A stretch of 64,000 nt of DNA from Micromonospora humi (GCF_900090105.1 NZ_FMDM01000012.1:19104-83103); one strand, 5' to 3'; shown: positions 49,751 to 59,766, counted from the stretch's first letter. The notes: a model not told the origin generated them from the sequence alone. Numbers and translations: made by a program.

Positions 49751-52042
49751 TTACCTCCGGAGGATGCCGAGGCGCTGGGTGGCGCGGGTGAGCGCCACGT
49801 AGAGGTCGCTGTGCCCGCGCGGCGACTCCGCGACGATCCGCTCCGGCTCCACCACCAGCACCGAGTCGAACTCCAGCCCCTTGGCCTGCTCGGTGGTGAG
49901 CACCACCACCCGGTTCGCCAGCTCCGGCTGCTCGCCCACCGCCGCCTCGGGCAGCGCGGCCACGACCGCCGCGCCCAGCTCCGCCACCCGCCCGGTCGGC
50001 ACGATCACGCCGAGCCGGCCGTCGGCCAGCCCGGCCGCCTCGCGGGCGCTCGCCTCGACCAGCTCGGCGACGAGCCGGTCCGCTGGCACCGTCCGGTCCC
50101 ACGGGGGTACGCCGGTGGCGCGTACCGAGCGGGGCGGGCGCAGCGCCGGGTCGATCTCGGCGAGCACGTCGGCGGCGACCGCCATGATCTCGGCCGGGGT
50201 GCGGTAGCTGACGGTCAGCTCCTCCAGGCGCCACCGGTCCGCCACGTACGGCGCCAGCGCCTCGGCCCAGGACGGCGTGCCGGCCAGCGCGCCGGTCTGC
50301 GCCACATCCCCGACGATCGTCATCGACCGGCTCGGGCAGCGCCGCATCAGCAGCCGCCAGGCCATCGGGGACAGTTCCTGCGCCTCGTCGACGATCACGT
50401 GCCCGAACGCCCAGGTGCGGTCCGCGGCGGCGCGCTGGGCGGTGGTGAGCCGGTCGGACTCCTCCTGCCGCTCGGAGAGCCGGGCGGCGTCGATCAGGTC
50501 GGTCACGCCGAGGATCTCACCGCCGTCGGCCTCGTCCTCCACGTCGATGGAGCGGGAGCCGCGCCAGATCTCCAGCACACCCTCGGCGTACTCGCGTTCC
50601 ATCGCGCGGATCCGCTCGCGGCGGGCGGCGGCGGCGCGCTCGTCCTCGCCCAGCAGTTCGGCGGCCTCGTCCAGCAGCGGCACGTCGGCGGGCGTCCAGC
50701 CGCCGGGCTCCCGGTGCAGGGCGGCCCGCTCGTCGTCGGTGAGCATCGGCGCGGCGGTGGCGATCCGCTCCGGCGCGGCGAACAGGTCGGCGAGCAGGCG
50801 TTGCGGGGTGAGCACCGGCCACAGCTCGTCCAGCGCGGCCACGATCTCCGGCTCCTCGCGCAACTCGCGGCGGATCTCCGCCCGGTCGGCCTCGGAGAGC
50901 AGGTTGTCCCCGCCGAGCGGGTCGGCGCCGATCCGCTCGGCCACCTGGTCGGCGAGCGCGTGCACCACCTCGATGTCGAACTGGGCCCGGGCCAGGTTGT
51001 GCGGGCGGCCGGTGCGGCGGACCCGGTCGCGGGCCTCGCGCACCGTCGCCGGGTGGAGGGTGAGCACCTCCCGCTGGGGCAGCTCGATCTCGATCGGCTC
51101 GGCCGGCACCCACTGCCGGTCGCGCACCGCCGCGGCGAGCACCTCGGTCAGCACCGCGCGGCCCTTGAGCGCCGCGGTGGTGGCGGGCTCGGCGCGGCGG
51201 GCGTGCACGCCGGGGAACAGGTCGGCCTGGGTACGCAGCAGCACGCCGGTCTCGGCCAGCGCCGGCAGCACCTGGGAGATGTAGCGCAGGAACGTGGCGT
51301 TCGGGCCGACCAGCAGCACGCCGCGGGTGGAGAGCTGCTGCCGGTGGGTGTAGAGCAGGTACGCCGCCCGGTGCAGCGCCACCGCGGTCTTGCCGGTGCC
51401 CGGCCCGCCCTGCACCACCATGACGCCGGGCAGGTCGGCGCGGATGATCCGGTCCTGCTCGACCTGGATCGTCTCGACGATGTCGCGCATCCGGCCGGTG
51501 CGCCCGGCGTTGAGCGCGGCCAGCAGCGACGCCTCACCGGTGACCTCCTCGTGCGCGGTGGGCGAGGCGGCGGTGATGTCGAGCACCTCGTCGTTGAGCC
51601 CGGTGACCTTCCGGTCCCTGGTGCGCAGGTGCCGGCGGCGGCGGACGCCCTGCGGGTTGGCGGCGGTGGCGAGGTAGAACGGGCGGGCGGCCGGGGCGCG
51701 CCAGTCCATCAGCAGCGGGTCGTAGTCGCCGGCGGTGTCGAAGATGCCGATCCGGCCGATGTAGCGGGCGGCGTCGTCGTCGCCGTCGAGGCGGCCGAAG
51801 CAGAGGCCGGCCTCGACCGCGGAGAGCTGCTCGACCTGGTCGGCGTACATGGCGACGGTGGCGTCGCGCTGCGAGCGCGCCTGCTGGGTGCCGCCGGTGT
51901 GGCGCAACTCCTCGTCGAGCCGGCGGGCGGCCTGCTCCCGCAGCCCGTCCAAGCGGTCGTAGAGCATGGAGACGTACTCCTGCTCGCGACCGATCTCGTC
52001 GTCCTGGCGCAGGTCACCCGACACGTCGGAGTGCGTTGACAA
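49751..52042 (-). CDS. helD: HelD-family RNA polymerase-recycling helicase (UvrD-like)
   Basis: A 763-aa superfamily 1 ATPase. It has an N-terminal coiled-coil arm (about 15-85), Walker A GGPGTGKT (212-219), a Walker B/DEAQ box in VIVDEAQELSPMAW (about 558) and C-terminal motifs (VLTTEQAKGLEFDSVLVVEP, YVALTRATQRLGIL). HelD proteins clear stalled RNA polymerase from DNA, and the actinobacterial HelR branch protects against rifamycins. The start is TTG 52042, supported by GAGGAG six bases upstream. Two hairpins lie in and before its leader. Confidence 0.9.
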   Translation of the reverse strand: MSTHSDVSGDLRQDDEIGREQEYVSMLYDRLDGLREQAARRLDEELRHTGGTQQARSQRDATVAMYADQVEQLSAVEAGLCFGRLDGDDDAARYIGRIGIFDTAGDYDPLLMDWRAPAARPFYLATAANPQGVRRRRHLRTRDRKVTGLNDEVLDITAASPTAHEEVTGEASLLAALNAGRTGRMRDIVETIQVEQDRIIRADLPGVMVVQGGPGTGKTAVALHRAAYLLYTHRQQLSTRGVLLVGPNATFLRYISQVLPALAETGVLLRTQADLFPGVHARRAEPATTAALKGRAVLTEVLAAAVRDRQWVPAEPIEIELPQREVLTLHPATVREARDRVRRTGRPHNLARAQFDIEVVHALADQVAERIGADPLGGDNLLSEADRAEIRRELREEPEIVAALDELWPVLTPQRLLADLFAAPERIATAAPMLTDDERAALHREPGGWTPADVPLLDEAAELLGEDERAAAARRERIRAMEREYAEGVLEIWRGSRSIDVEDEADGGEILGVTDLIDAARLSERQEESDRLTTAQRAAADRTWAFGHVIVDEAQELSPMAWRLLMRRCPSRSMTIVGDVAQTGALAGTPSWAEALAPYVADRWRLEELTVSYRTPAEIMAVAADVLAEIDPALRPPRSVRATGVPPWDRTVPADRLVAELVEASAREAAGLADGRLGVIVPTGRVAELGAAVVAALPEAAVGEQPELANRVVVLTTEQAKGLEFDSVLVVEPERIVAESPRGHSDLYVALTRATQRLGILRR

Positions 52043-52071
52043 GCCGGCTCCTCATTGGCTAAAATTGCGGC

Positions 52072-52100
52072 AGGAATGGCATTCAGATGCCATTCCTTTT
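52072..52100. promoter_or_regulatory. AT-rich hairpin in the HelD leader region
   Basis: AGGAATGGCAT (52072-52082) and ATGCCATTCCT (52087-52097) form a perfect 11-bp stem with loop TCAG, followed on the + strand by TTTT. No + strand gene feeds it. On the minus strand it lies 30 bp upstream of the HelD start and could be a leader attenuator or a protein-binding palindrome. Confidence 0.55.
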
Positions 52101-52157
52101 GTGTGTCTGAACGTTGAAAGATAGCGCGCCGCCCGCCATTGCACCAAGCCCGGACAC

Positions 52158-52199
52158 GGCTCGGGGCCCGGCCGGCGGATGCCGGCCGGGCCCCGAGCC
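52158..52199. terminator. 19-bp-stem terminator after the LolA-like gene
   Basis: GGCTCGGGGCCCGGCCGGC (52158-52176) and its exact complement (52181-52199) flank the loop GGAT. It starts 10 bp past the LolA-like stop on the minus strand. Confidence 0.8.
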
Positions 52200-52209
52200 C
52201 GATGGTCGA

Positions 52210-53337
52210 TCAGCCCTTCGCGGCCTGGTAGAGCCGCTCCGGCGTGACCAGACCGGCCACCACCCGACCGTCGTCGGTCAGCAGCACGCTGAACAGCTTG
52301 CCGCTGAGCAGCCGGCCGCTGCCCCAGTCCCCGCTGACCTTGGGCAGGTCGCCGAGCACCTTCGCCAGCATGTCGGCGTCCGGCGCGCCGCCCGCCTTCG
52401 CGCCACCGGCTCCGGCCATGTCGCCGAGCTTGGCCACCACCACGGTGGTCCAGCCGGTGCCGACGGTACGCACGTCCGGCCGCTGCCCGTCGGCCCTGCC
52501 GGGCGCCGTGCCGTCCTTGCCGAGCGCCTTGCCGGCCGGGCCGGGGCGCGCGTCGGTCGACTCCTCGGTGACCTTCACGCCGGGCGGCGGGTTGAACCGG
52601 AACTGGTCGGCGTCCGGGGTGCGGAAGTCGACCTGGGTGAACGCCACCTCGAACGCCGGTTCGTCCTGGCCGTCGGCGAGCACCTCGAAGCGCAGCGGCA
52701 CGTGCTCCTTCGCGTCCAGCGCGATCCGCACCTGGTGCACCAGCGACGCCTTGTCGCGCGGCGTGAGCACCAGCTCGTACGCGTCCCGCCCGGCCACGGT
52801 GGCCGAGCGGCCGACGGTGACCGCGGTGGTCGGGTCGATCGCGGCCAGCGCCTGCTGGGCGGCGTCGGCCGGGGTGGCCGGCGCGGACGGCAGGTCCTTG
52901 CCGTCGGTGGGCAGCTTCCGGTGGACGGCGGTGTTCTCCCGGCTGCTCCAGGTCCAGACGTCGCGGCCGTTGCGCAGCACGTCCTGCTCGCCGAGCGTGT
53001 CGACCAGGGCGAGCCGCTGCCGGTCCTCGCCGCCGTACCAGACGCGCAGCGTGTGCGTGCCGGTGACCAGCCCGGCCAGCTCGTTGCCGGTGGCCTTGCC
53101 GGCGAGCGCGGCGATCGGCGGCAGGCCGAGGTCGGCGCGCTGCACGACCGTGCCGGAGAGCCCGTCCAGGCGGGACGTCCGCAGGTCGTCCAGGAGCTGG
53201 GCGGCGCTGCGCGGTGGCAGGGCCGGGTCGGCGCCGGCGGCGAACGTGCCGACGGCGGCGCCGCCTCCGATCACGGCGACCCCCGCGGTCACCGGGACCA
53301 GCCAGCGCAGCACGGCGCGGTTCTTCATCACTGACAT
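52210..53337 (-). CDS. LolA-like exported protein
   Basis: A 375-aa envelope protein. ATG 53337 follows AGGAGGTGC at good spacing; GTG 53346 would overlap that site. A signal-anchor or signal peptide (WLVPVTAGVAVIGGGAAVGTFAA) is followed by the LolA/RseB-type convex beta-sheet fold (LSGTVVQRADLG, LRVWYGGEDRQRLALVD, RVALDAKEHVPLRFEVL-like block). Actinomycetes use such proteins as lipoprotein carriers or envelope-stress sensors. It is divergent from a two-component pair that may control it. Confidence 0.78.
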   Translation of the reverse strand: MSVMKNRAVLRWLVPVTAGVAVIGGGAAVGTFAAGADPALPPRSAAQLLDDLRTSRLDGLSGTVVQRADLGLPPIAALAGKATGNELAGLVTGTHTLRVWYGGEDRQRLALVDTLGEQDVLRNGRDVWTWSSRENTAVHRKLPTDGKDLPSAPATPADAAQQALAAIDPTTAVTVGRSATVAGRDAYELVLTPRDKASLVHQVRIALDAKEHVPLRFEVLADGQDEPAFEVAFTQVDFRTPDADQFRFNPPPGVKVTEESTDARPGPAGKALGKDGTAPGRADGQRPDVRTVGTGWTTVVVAKLGDMAGAGGAKAGGAPDADMLAKVLGDLPKVSGDWGSGRLLSGKLFSVLLTDDGRVVAGLVTPERLYQAAKG

Positions 53338-53432
53338 AGTGTGCACCTCCTGCGCTCCATGCTGCGGGATCGTCGCTGTGACGACGCTGAGGAGATCCCC
53401 TACGGGTGACCCGGTGGTGGCACCCTGGACCG

Positions 53433-54085
<653 letters not shown>

Positions 54086-54089
<4 letters not shown>

Positions 54090-55534
54090 GCCGCCCCCGC
54101 CTCGGCCTGCGGGCCCGGCTGCTCGCGCTGGGCGTGCTGGGCCTGGTGCTCGGCTTCGGTCTCGGCGGCGCGCTGCTGGTCGGCGCGCTCGGCTGGACGT
54201 TGCAGCGCTCGGTCGACGCGGAGGCGTTGCGCACCGCGGACGCGGTCGCGTTGCTCACCGCCGAGGACGCGTTGCCGGATCCGCTGCCGGTGGCCGGCGG
54301 GCAGCTGCGGGTGCAGGTGGTGGACGCGCAGGGCCGGATCCGGGCCGCCTCGATCGACGCGGACCGCCTGGTGCCGATGCTCGGCCCGGGCGAGCTGCGA
54401 CCCGGCCAGGCGCAGCGGCTGGTGGTGGACGGGCGGCGGGTCGGCATGTCCGGGCCGGTGCGGGTGGTGACGGTGCCGGCCGGCACCGCCGAGGAGCCGC
54501 GCACGGTGCTGGTGGCCAAGTCGCTGTCGGACGTGCGGCACAGCCTGCACGTGGTGCGCAACCTGCTGCTGGTCGGCTTCCCGCTGCTGGTGGCCGGGCT
54601 GGCGGTGGTGGCCTGGCGGGTGGTGGGCGCGACGCTGCGCCCGGTGGAGGAGCTGCGCAGCGGCGCCGCCGAGATCACCGGTCGGGCCGGGGCGGAACGG
54701 CTGCCGGTGCCGGCCGGGCAGGACGAGATCCACCGGCTCGCGGTGACGCTCAACGACATGCTGGACCGGTTGGCGGCGTCCCGGGACCGGCAGCGGGCGT
54801 TCGTCGCCGACGCCGCGCACGAGCTGCGCAGCCCGCTGACGAACATGCGTACCGAGCTGGAGGTGGCCCGCCGGCTCGGCGACGACACCGACTGGCCGGC
54901 GGTCGCCGACGACCTGCTCGCCGACACCGAGCGGCTGAGCCGCCTGGTCGACGACCTGCTGTTGCTGGCCCGCCTGGACGAGCAGGCGCCGGCGGACCGC
55001 CGGCGCGTCGCCGACGACGGGCGTCGGCCCGACGTCGAGGACGGGCACCGGGCGCGGTCGGCGCCGGTGGGCCCGGTGGAGCTGGGTGAGCTGCTGCGCG
55101 GGGTGGCCGGGCGGTACCCGTCACCGCCGGTGCGGGTGGACGTGCCGGCCGGGGCGTGGTGGGTCGAGGGGGACGCCGGGGAGTTGCGGCGGGTGCTGGT
55201 CAACCTGGTGGAGAACGCGCTGCGGCACGCCGACGCCGAGGTGGAGCTGGCCGTGGCCGGGCCGGTCGGGGCGTACCACCTGGTGACGGTGACCGACGAC
55301 GGGCCGGGCATCCCGGCGGCGGACCGGGAGCGGGTGTTCGCCCGGTTCACCCGGCTCGACGACGCGCGGGCCCGCGACGCCGGCGGCGCCGGCCTCGGCC
55401 TGGCGATCGTGCGGGAGCTGGTGCGCCGGGCCGGCGGCACGGTGGAGCTGGTCGACGCGACGCCCGGCGCCGCCGCGCCGGGGCTGCGGGCGACGGTGCG
55501 GCTGCCCGCGCTCGCCGAGCCGGACCGGGAGTGA
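54086..55534 (+). CDS. Membrane sensor histidine kinase
   Basis: A 482-aa kinase. Two transmembrane helices (about 9-34 and 155-175) bracket a sensor region of about 120 residues. HAMP (TLRPVEELRSGAAEITGR), HisKA with phosphoacceptor His in FVADAAHELRSPL (about 253), N box NLVENALRHA, G boxes DDGPGIP and GGAGLGLAI follow in order. A charged insert (DRRRVADDGRRPDVEDGHR, about 310-328) separates HisKA from the ATPase domain. Partner of the regulator upstream. Confidence 0.9.
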
Positions 55535-55538
55535 GGAG

Positions 55539-57140
55539 TCAGCGCCGCCGTTTCGTGCAGGCCGGGCCGGTGCGGGCGACCGTGTCGGTGGACCAGACCA
55601 GCGCCACGGTGAAGCAGTAGTCGGTGGTGCGGTCGAGGCCGTAGGCGATGTAGTCGGCCGAGCCGGCGGGCAGCGTCGCGAACGTGTGTTGCGGCTGCCC
55701 GGCACGGCCGCCGGCGACCACCACCGGGCCCTCCGCGCCCGGCGGGTAGGTCCAGCTCAGCACGATGCTGTCGCGCCTGTCGCTGAGCGCGAAGCGCCCC
55801 GGTGGGGTGCCCGGGGAGGCGGCCGGCGGCCCGCTCGGGGTGGGTCGGGCCGAGGCGGGCGGCGGCGTGCTCGACGCCGCGCCGGACGGCGCGGCCGGGG
55901 TGTCGCGGTCGCCGTCCACCCGGGACACGCCGGCGATCACCGCGATGGTGCCGAGCAGCAGCGCCACCACCACGCCGAGCACCGCCAGCGGCAGCCACTG
56001 CCGCTCCCGCCGGGGCGTGGCGGGTGGCCGGGGCACGTGCACCGGCAGGTAGCGCGACGGCGCTTCCGTCGGTGGGGGCGGCGGGACCCGGCGGACGCCG
56101 GCCGGGTCGTCGTCGGCGAGCCCGACCACCGTCGGCGGCAGCGCGTCGTCGCCCGGCCGCCAGGGCTGGTCCGCCGGCTCGCCCGGCCGCCACGGCTGGT
56201 CGTCCGGCTCGTCCGGCGGCCACGGGTAGTCGCCGAACGCGTCGCCGTCGGCCTCCGGCGGGGTGCGCGGCGTGGGCACGTGCGCGGGGTCGGCGGTGCG
56301 GCCGGGCGGATGGTAGAGCGGCGTCTCGACCGGGTCGTCGAGCGCGGGCGGGGAGTAGGGCGGCAGGTCCGGCGGACCTTCGGTGGGCTCGGGGACCCGG
56401 GCGGCGGGCACCACCGGCGCCGGGCGCGCGGGCGGTTCGGGCGCGGCGCAGACGTGGTCCGGGTCGGCGGCGGCCCGGGCCAGGCCGGCGACCTGGACGG
56501 CGAGCGGGTCGTCGACGGCCAGGTGCTCGCGGCACAGGTCCTCGGCGAGCCCGAGGTGGTCGTGGGCGTCGGCGTAGCGCCCGCAGTCGCGTTCCATCGC
56601 GCCGAGCTTGGCCAGCATCTTGATGCCGCTGGGGTGGCCGTCGCCGTAGACCTCGCGGTGCAGCTCCCAGGCGTCGGCGAGGCGGTCGCGGGCCACCTCG
56701 CACTGGCCGCGCGCGTATTCCACGGTGGCCAGGTCGGCGTGCGCGGCCAGCACCCGCTGCGACTCCGGGCCGTCGCGGGCGGTCAGCTCGATGATGACGT
56801 CGGAGTAGAGCCGGGCGGCGCGGGCGTCGCTGCCGACCCGGTGCAGCACCGCGGCGAGTGTCGCGGCGGCGGTGACGGTGCGCTCGTCGGAGCGCCCGAA
56901 CAGCCGGGTGGCCGCCGCGTACGCGAACGCGGCCCAGCCCCGGGCGGAGTGCGGCTCGCCGAGCGCGACGAGCAGCCGCGCCTGGAGGCCGGCCGCCTCG
57001 GCCAGCTCGGGGGAGGCGTTGCCGGGGCGGGGGTCGGCGTCGCTGAGCGCGTCGGCGAGCAGTCGTTGCGCGCCGGTGAGGTCGCCTTCGGACACCAGGT
57101 GGTGCGCCTGGACGGTCAGGTCAGCGAAGCCGGAGGACAC
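55539..57140 (-). CDS. TPR protein with single TM helix and extracellular Fn3-like tail
   Basis: A 533-aa modular protein. About residues 1-210 form tetratricopeptide-like helices (GDLTGAQRLLADAL, RSDERTVTAAATLAAVLHRVG, LHREVYGDGHPSGIKMLAKLG). A long Pro-rich region (about 225-375) contains two near-identical EPxDQPWRPG segments. One membrane helix (WLPLAVLGVVVALLLGTIAV) follows, and then an external Pro/Ser linker and a beta-sandwich resembling fibronectin III (RRDSIVLSWTYPPG, YGLDRTTDYCFTV). The cytosolic TPR would bind a partner. It is convergent with the kinase, 4 bp apart. Confidence 0.75.
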   Translation of the reverse strand: MSSGFADLTVQAHHLVSEGDLTGAQRLLADALSDADPRPGNASPELAEAAGLQARLLVALGEPHSARGWAAFAYAAATRLFGRSDERTVTAAATLAAVLHRVGSDARAARLYSDVIIELTARDGPESQRVLAAHADLATVEYARGQCEVARDRLADAWELHREVYGDGHPSGIKMLAKLGAMERDCGRYADAHDHLGLAEDLCREHLAVDDPLAVQVAGLARAAADPDHVCAAPEPPARPAPVVPAARVPEPTEGPPDLPPYSPPALDDPVETPLYHPPGRTADPAHVPTPRTPPEADGDAFGDYPWPPDEPDDQPWRPGEPADQPWRPGDDALPPTVVGLADDDPAGVRRVPPPPPTEAPSRYLPVHVPRPPATPRRERQWLPLAVLGVVVALLLGTIAVIAGVSRVDGDRDTPAAPSGAASSTPPPASARPTPSGPPAASPGTPPGRFALSDRRDSIVLSWTYPPGAEGPVVVAGGRAGQPQHTFATLPAGSADYIAYGLDRTTDYCFTVALVWSTDTVARTGPACTKRRR

Positions 57141-57188
57141 GCCCCATCGTGCTCATCCGGCGACGGTAAGTACAACCCCCGGAGTGGA

Positions 57189-57662
57189 TCAGTTTGGTCC
57201 CGATCCGGTCAGGTGGTCGGCGAGCGTCTCGCTGATCCGGCGGAGCTGGTCGACCTGGGCCGGGCTGAGCGCGTCGAACAGGTGCCGGCGTACCCCCTCG
57301 ACGTGGCCGGGCGCGGCGGCGGCCAGGGTGGCGAAGCCCTCGTCGGTGAGGACGGCGAGCTGGCCGCGGCGGTCGGTGGGGCAGTCCTCCCGGCGGATCC
57401 ACCCGGCGGCCTCCAGCCGGGCGGCGGCGTGCGACAGGCGGCTGCGCGACGAGCCGGTGGCGTCGGCCAGGTCGCTCATCCGCAGCCGCCGGCCGGGGGC
57501 CTCGGAGAGCCGGACCAGGATCTCGTAGTAGGCGTGCGGCATGCCGGCGTCGCGTTGCAGCTCGCGGTCGAGCGTGTCCATCAGCGCGCGGGAGGCGGTC
57601 AGGAAGGCGCGCCAGGTCCGCTGCTCGTCGGGGTCCAGCCACCGGGTCATGACGCCCATCAT
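57189..57662 (-). CDS. MarR family transcriptional regulator
   Basis: A 157-aa winged-helix protein (ILVRLSEAPGRRLRMSDLAD, SSRSRLSHAAARLEAAGWI, DRRGQLAVLTDEG wing). The start could be ATG 57662, 57659 or 57650; none has a clear ribosome site, so a leaderless transcript is possible. It is divergent from a VOC dioxygenase-type gene across a 47-bp gap with a palindrome, the familiar arrangement of phenol- or quinone-sensing MarR regulators. Confidence 0.87.
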   Translation of the reverse strand: MMGVMTRWLDPDEQRTWRAFLTASRALMDTLDRELQRDAGMPHAYYEILVRLSEAPGRRLRMSDLADATGSSRSRLSHAAARLEAAGWIRREDCPTDRRGQLAVLTDEGFATLAAAAPGHVEGVRRHLFDALSPAQVDQLRRISETLADHLTGSGPN

Positions 57663-57673
57663 ACCGCCGATGG

Positions 57674-57685
57674 TTGAACGCTCAA
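57674..57685. promoter_or_regulatory. MarR operator candidate TTGAACGCTCAA
   Basis: A TTGA-N4-TCAA palindrome in the AT-rich core of the MarR/VOC divergent promoter. Position and half-sites fit a MarR dimer that represses both genes. Confidence 0.6.
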
Positions 57686-57709
57686 TTAAACCGCGCTACC
57701 GTCGGTGGC

Positions 57710-58231
57710 ATGGGAATCCACCGGCTCAACCACGCCGTCCTCTACGTCAGTGACCTGGAGCGCAGCGTCGCCTTCTACCGCGACGTGCTGGGCTTCCGCC
57801 GGGTGGAGATGACGCCCGACGGCTTCCGCGGCGCCGCCTTCCTCCAGGCGCCGGACTCCACCAACGACCACGACCTCGGCCTGTTCGAGGTCGGCGCGGC
57901 GGCCGGGGCGTCCACCGCCGGGCGCGGCGCCGTCGGTCTCTACCACCTCGCCTGGGAGCTGGACACGCTCGACGAGCTGGCCGCCACCGCCGAGCGGTTG
58001 GCCGCCGCCGGCGCGCTGGGCGGCGCGTCGGACCACGGCACCACCAAGAGCCTCTACGGCCGCGACCCGGACGGGCTGGAGTTCGAGATCGTCTGGATCG
58101 TCCCGGCGAACCTGCTGGACGACGCCGCGCTCGCCGCCCGCAAGCGGATCGGCCGGCTCGACCTCGACCGGGAGCGGCAGCGCTACGGCGGCCAGACCCG
58201 AGGCGGCGTGGGCGTCTCCGTCCCGGCCTGA
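57710..58231 (+). CDS. VOC family (glyoxalase/ring-cleavage dioxygenase-like) protein
   Basis: A 173-aa protein. RLNHAVLYVSDLERSVAFYRDVLGF begins the first beta-alpha-beta module with a metal His (H7), and LYHLAWELDTLDEL the second with its His. Glu in GLEFEIVW is the third metal ligand, completing the 2-His-1-carboxylate set of extradiol dioxygenases and glyoxalases. The substrate is unknown. It is probably derepressed by the divergent MarR in response to an aromatic or electrophile. Confidence 0.87.
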   Translation: MGIHRLNHAVLYVSDLERSVAFYRDVLGFRRVEMTPDGFRGAAFLQAPDSTNDHDLGLFEVGAAAGASTAGRGAVGLYHLAWELDTLDELAATAERLAAAGALGGASDHGTTKSLYGRDPDGLEFEIVWIVPANLLDDAALAARKRIGRLDLDRERQRYGGQTRGGVGVSVPA

Positions 58232-58279
58232 GCGGGGTTACCGGGCGGGACGCTCGCGCGGTGCGGTAGAAACGGCACC

Positions 58280-59179
58280 ATGCCGTCCGACGCCGTCCTG
58301 CGCGAGCTGCTCGTCCGCCAACTCGACCACTGGCTCCCCGCCGCGCTGCACCGCGCGCGGCGGGCCACGCTCGCCCTCGCGTACGCCGGGGACGCCGCAG
58401 CCGGCGCGGAGGCCGCGCTGGGCGTGGTGGGCGAGTTCGCCGACCGGCTGCGCGGGCGGCGGCTGACCGTGCTGGTGCTCGCCGACGGCGACGCGGAGCT
58501 GCCGACCCGGCTCGGCGCCGCCGAGGCCGCCCTGCCTGCCGACGTCGCCGTGCACGTGGTGCCCGGTCGGCCGGACCGGCTGCCGGTGGCGCTCAAGGCG
58601 GCCGGCGCGGCCGGCGCACCGCTGCTCGCCGTGGTCGACGGCGGCGAGCCCGACCCGGCGCTGCTGGCCGCCGTCGCGTCCGGTCGCCCGGCCGAGCTGC
58701 TGCTGGTCACCGACGCCGGACGGTCGCTGCGTCCGGCGCTCACCTCCGCCGGCTTCCCGCTGGTCACCGAGGTCGAGCTGGTGGCCGACGACGGGCCGGC
58801 CCGGCTGCTCGGCTACGGCACCGGCTCCGACCGGGGCCTGGAGGCGCTGAAGGAGGCGCTCTGGGCGGTCGACGAGTTCGCCGGGGTGCGCTACCGCGAC
58901 CCGGCCGACCCGGCCGGCCGGCTGCTCGACATCAGCCTCGACCCGGACCCCGGCCCGCTGCGCCGGGAACTGCTCGCCGAGCTGGCCCGCTCCGGCCCGC
59001 TCACGGTCACCGAGCTGCGCCGGTTCGCGGCCACCGCCACGGTCTACCGGGCGGCCGACGCGAACCGGGCGGTCGCCTCGCTGCTGGACGGCGGCGCGGT
59101 GACCCGCGACCCGGAGCCCGGCCGGCTCGGCGGCGACGTGCTGATCAGCGTCGCCCCGACCGCTGGGTCATCTGCCTGA
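58280..59179 (+). CDS. Hypothetical protein, 299 aa
   Basis: Starts at ATG 58280. The first half alternates hydrophobic strands and Ala-rich helices (RRLTVLVLADGDAEL, PLLAVVDGGEPD, ELLLVTDAG), like a Rossmann or phosphatase-type fold but with no catalytic motif I can identify. The last 70 residues look like a winged helix (LARSGPLTVTELRRFAATATV, ANRAVASLLDGGAVTRD). Its 3' end overlaps the convergent channel gene by 35 bp. Family not recognised. Confidence 0.65.
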   Translation: MPSDAVLRELLVRQLDHWLPAALHRARRATLALAYAGDAAAGAEAALGVVGEFADRLRGRRLTVLVLADGDAELPTRLGAAEAALPADVAVHVVPGRPDRLPVALKAAGAAGAPLLAVVDGGEPDPALLAAVASGRPAELLLVTDAGRSLRPALTSAGFPLVTEVELVADDGPARLLGYGTGSDRGLEALKEALWAVDEFAGVRYRDPADPAGRLLDISLDPDPGPLRRELLAELARSGPLTVTELRRFAATATVYRAADANRAVASLLDGGAVTRDPEPGRLGGDVLISVAPTAGSSA

Positions 59180-59663
59180 CCACCACCGACGCGCCGGTGG
59201 CGACCACGCCGATGCTGAACACCATCTGCGCGCAGACCGCCACCCGGGCGATCTGCCCGTGGGCGTGCACGTCGCCGTAGCCGATCGTGGTGAGCGTGGC
59301 CAGCGCGAAGTAGAGCGCGTCGACGCGGGTGCGCAGCCCGACGAACTCACCGGGGCGGGTGTTCGCCACCACGTAGTCGGCGAGCGCGAAGACCAGCAGC
59401 CCGGCGATCAGCGCGACCGCGAGCCGGGTCAGCGCCCGGTCCTCCTCCCGGCCGGTCGGCTGGTCACGGGTGAGCTGGCGGCGGACCTGGCCGGTGACCA
59501 GGAACGCCACCACGGCCACCAGCACCAGCGTGCCGATCGACCGCAGCGCCAGCCGCAGGCCGTTCGGGTCCGCCTCGACCGGCACCAGGAAGTAGCCGAC
59601 GAGCATGAGCGCGCAGCCCGCCACGGCCCGCCGCCGCATCCGCCGCAGGGTCGCATCCGCCAT
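59145..59663 (-). CDS. Two-pore-helix type ion channel (potassium channel family)
   Basis: A 172-aa protein. It has two N-terminal hydrophobic helices and then the Ion_trans_2 module: an outer helix (LAVALIAGLLVFALADYVV), pore helix and selectivity filter TTIGYGD, and an inner helix (VCAQMVFSIGVVATGASVVV). The filter predicts K+ selectivity. It lacks the cytosolic RCK domain that many bacterial channels carry. It may set membrane potential. Confidence 0.87.
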   Translation of the reverse strand: MADATLRRMRRRAVAGCALMLVGYFLVPVEADPNGLRLALRSIGTLVLVAVVAFLVTGQVRRQLTRDQPTGREEDRALTRLAVALIAGLLVFALADYVVANTRPGEFVGLRTRVDALYFALATLTTIGYGDVHAHGQIARVAVCAQMVFSIGVVATGASVVVRQMTQRSGRR

Positions 59664-59721
59664 GTCGCGATTGTTCCGCCGTCCGGACCGGCTCGGCGGC
59701 GGAACGCGGAACCCGGTCCGG

Positions 59722-59766
59722 ACGACGAGCGGGGCACCGGCGAACCGCCGGCGCCCCGCTCGTCGT
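59722..59766. terminator. Terminator hairpin upstream of the channel gene / after the DUF4236 gene
   Basis: ACGACGAGCGGGGC and CCGGCG (59722-59742) pair with CGCCGG and GCCCCGCTCGTCGT (59746-59766), interrupted by one mismatch. It stands 15 bp past the stop of the DUF4236 gene on the minus strand. Confidence 0.75.

Noticed and set aside
52043..52209. Rifamycin-associated element upstream of HelD
   Set aside because: CAAGCCGG occurs near 52040, but I could not find the paired inverted element expected for such a site.
58280..59179. Hypothetical protein as a methyltransferase or haloacid dehalogenase
   Set aside because: The strand/helix pattern is Rossmann-like, but no SAM-binding or DxDxT motif is visible, so no function is assigned.
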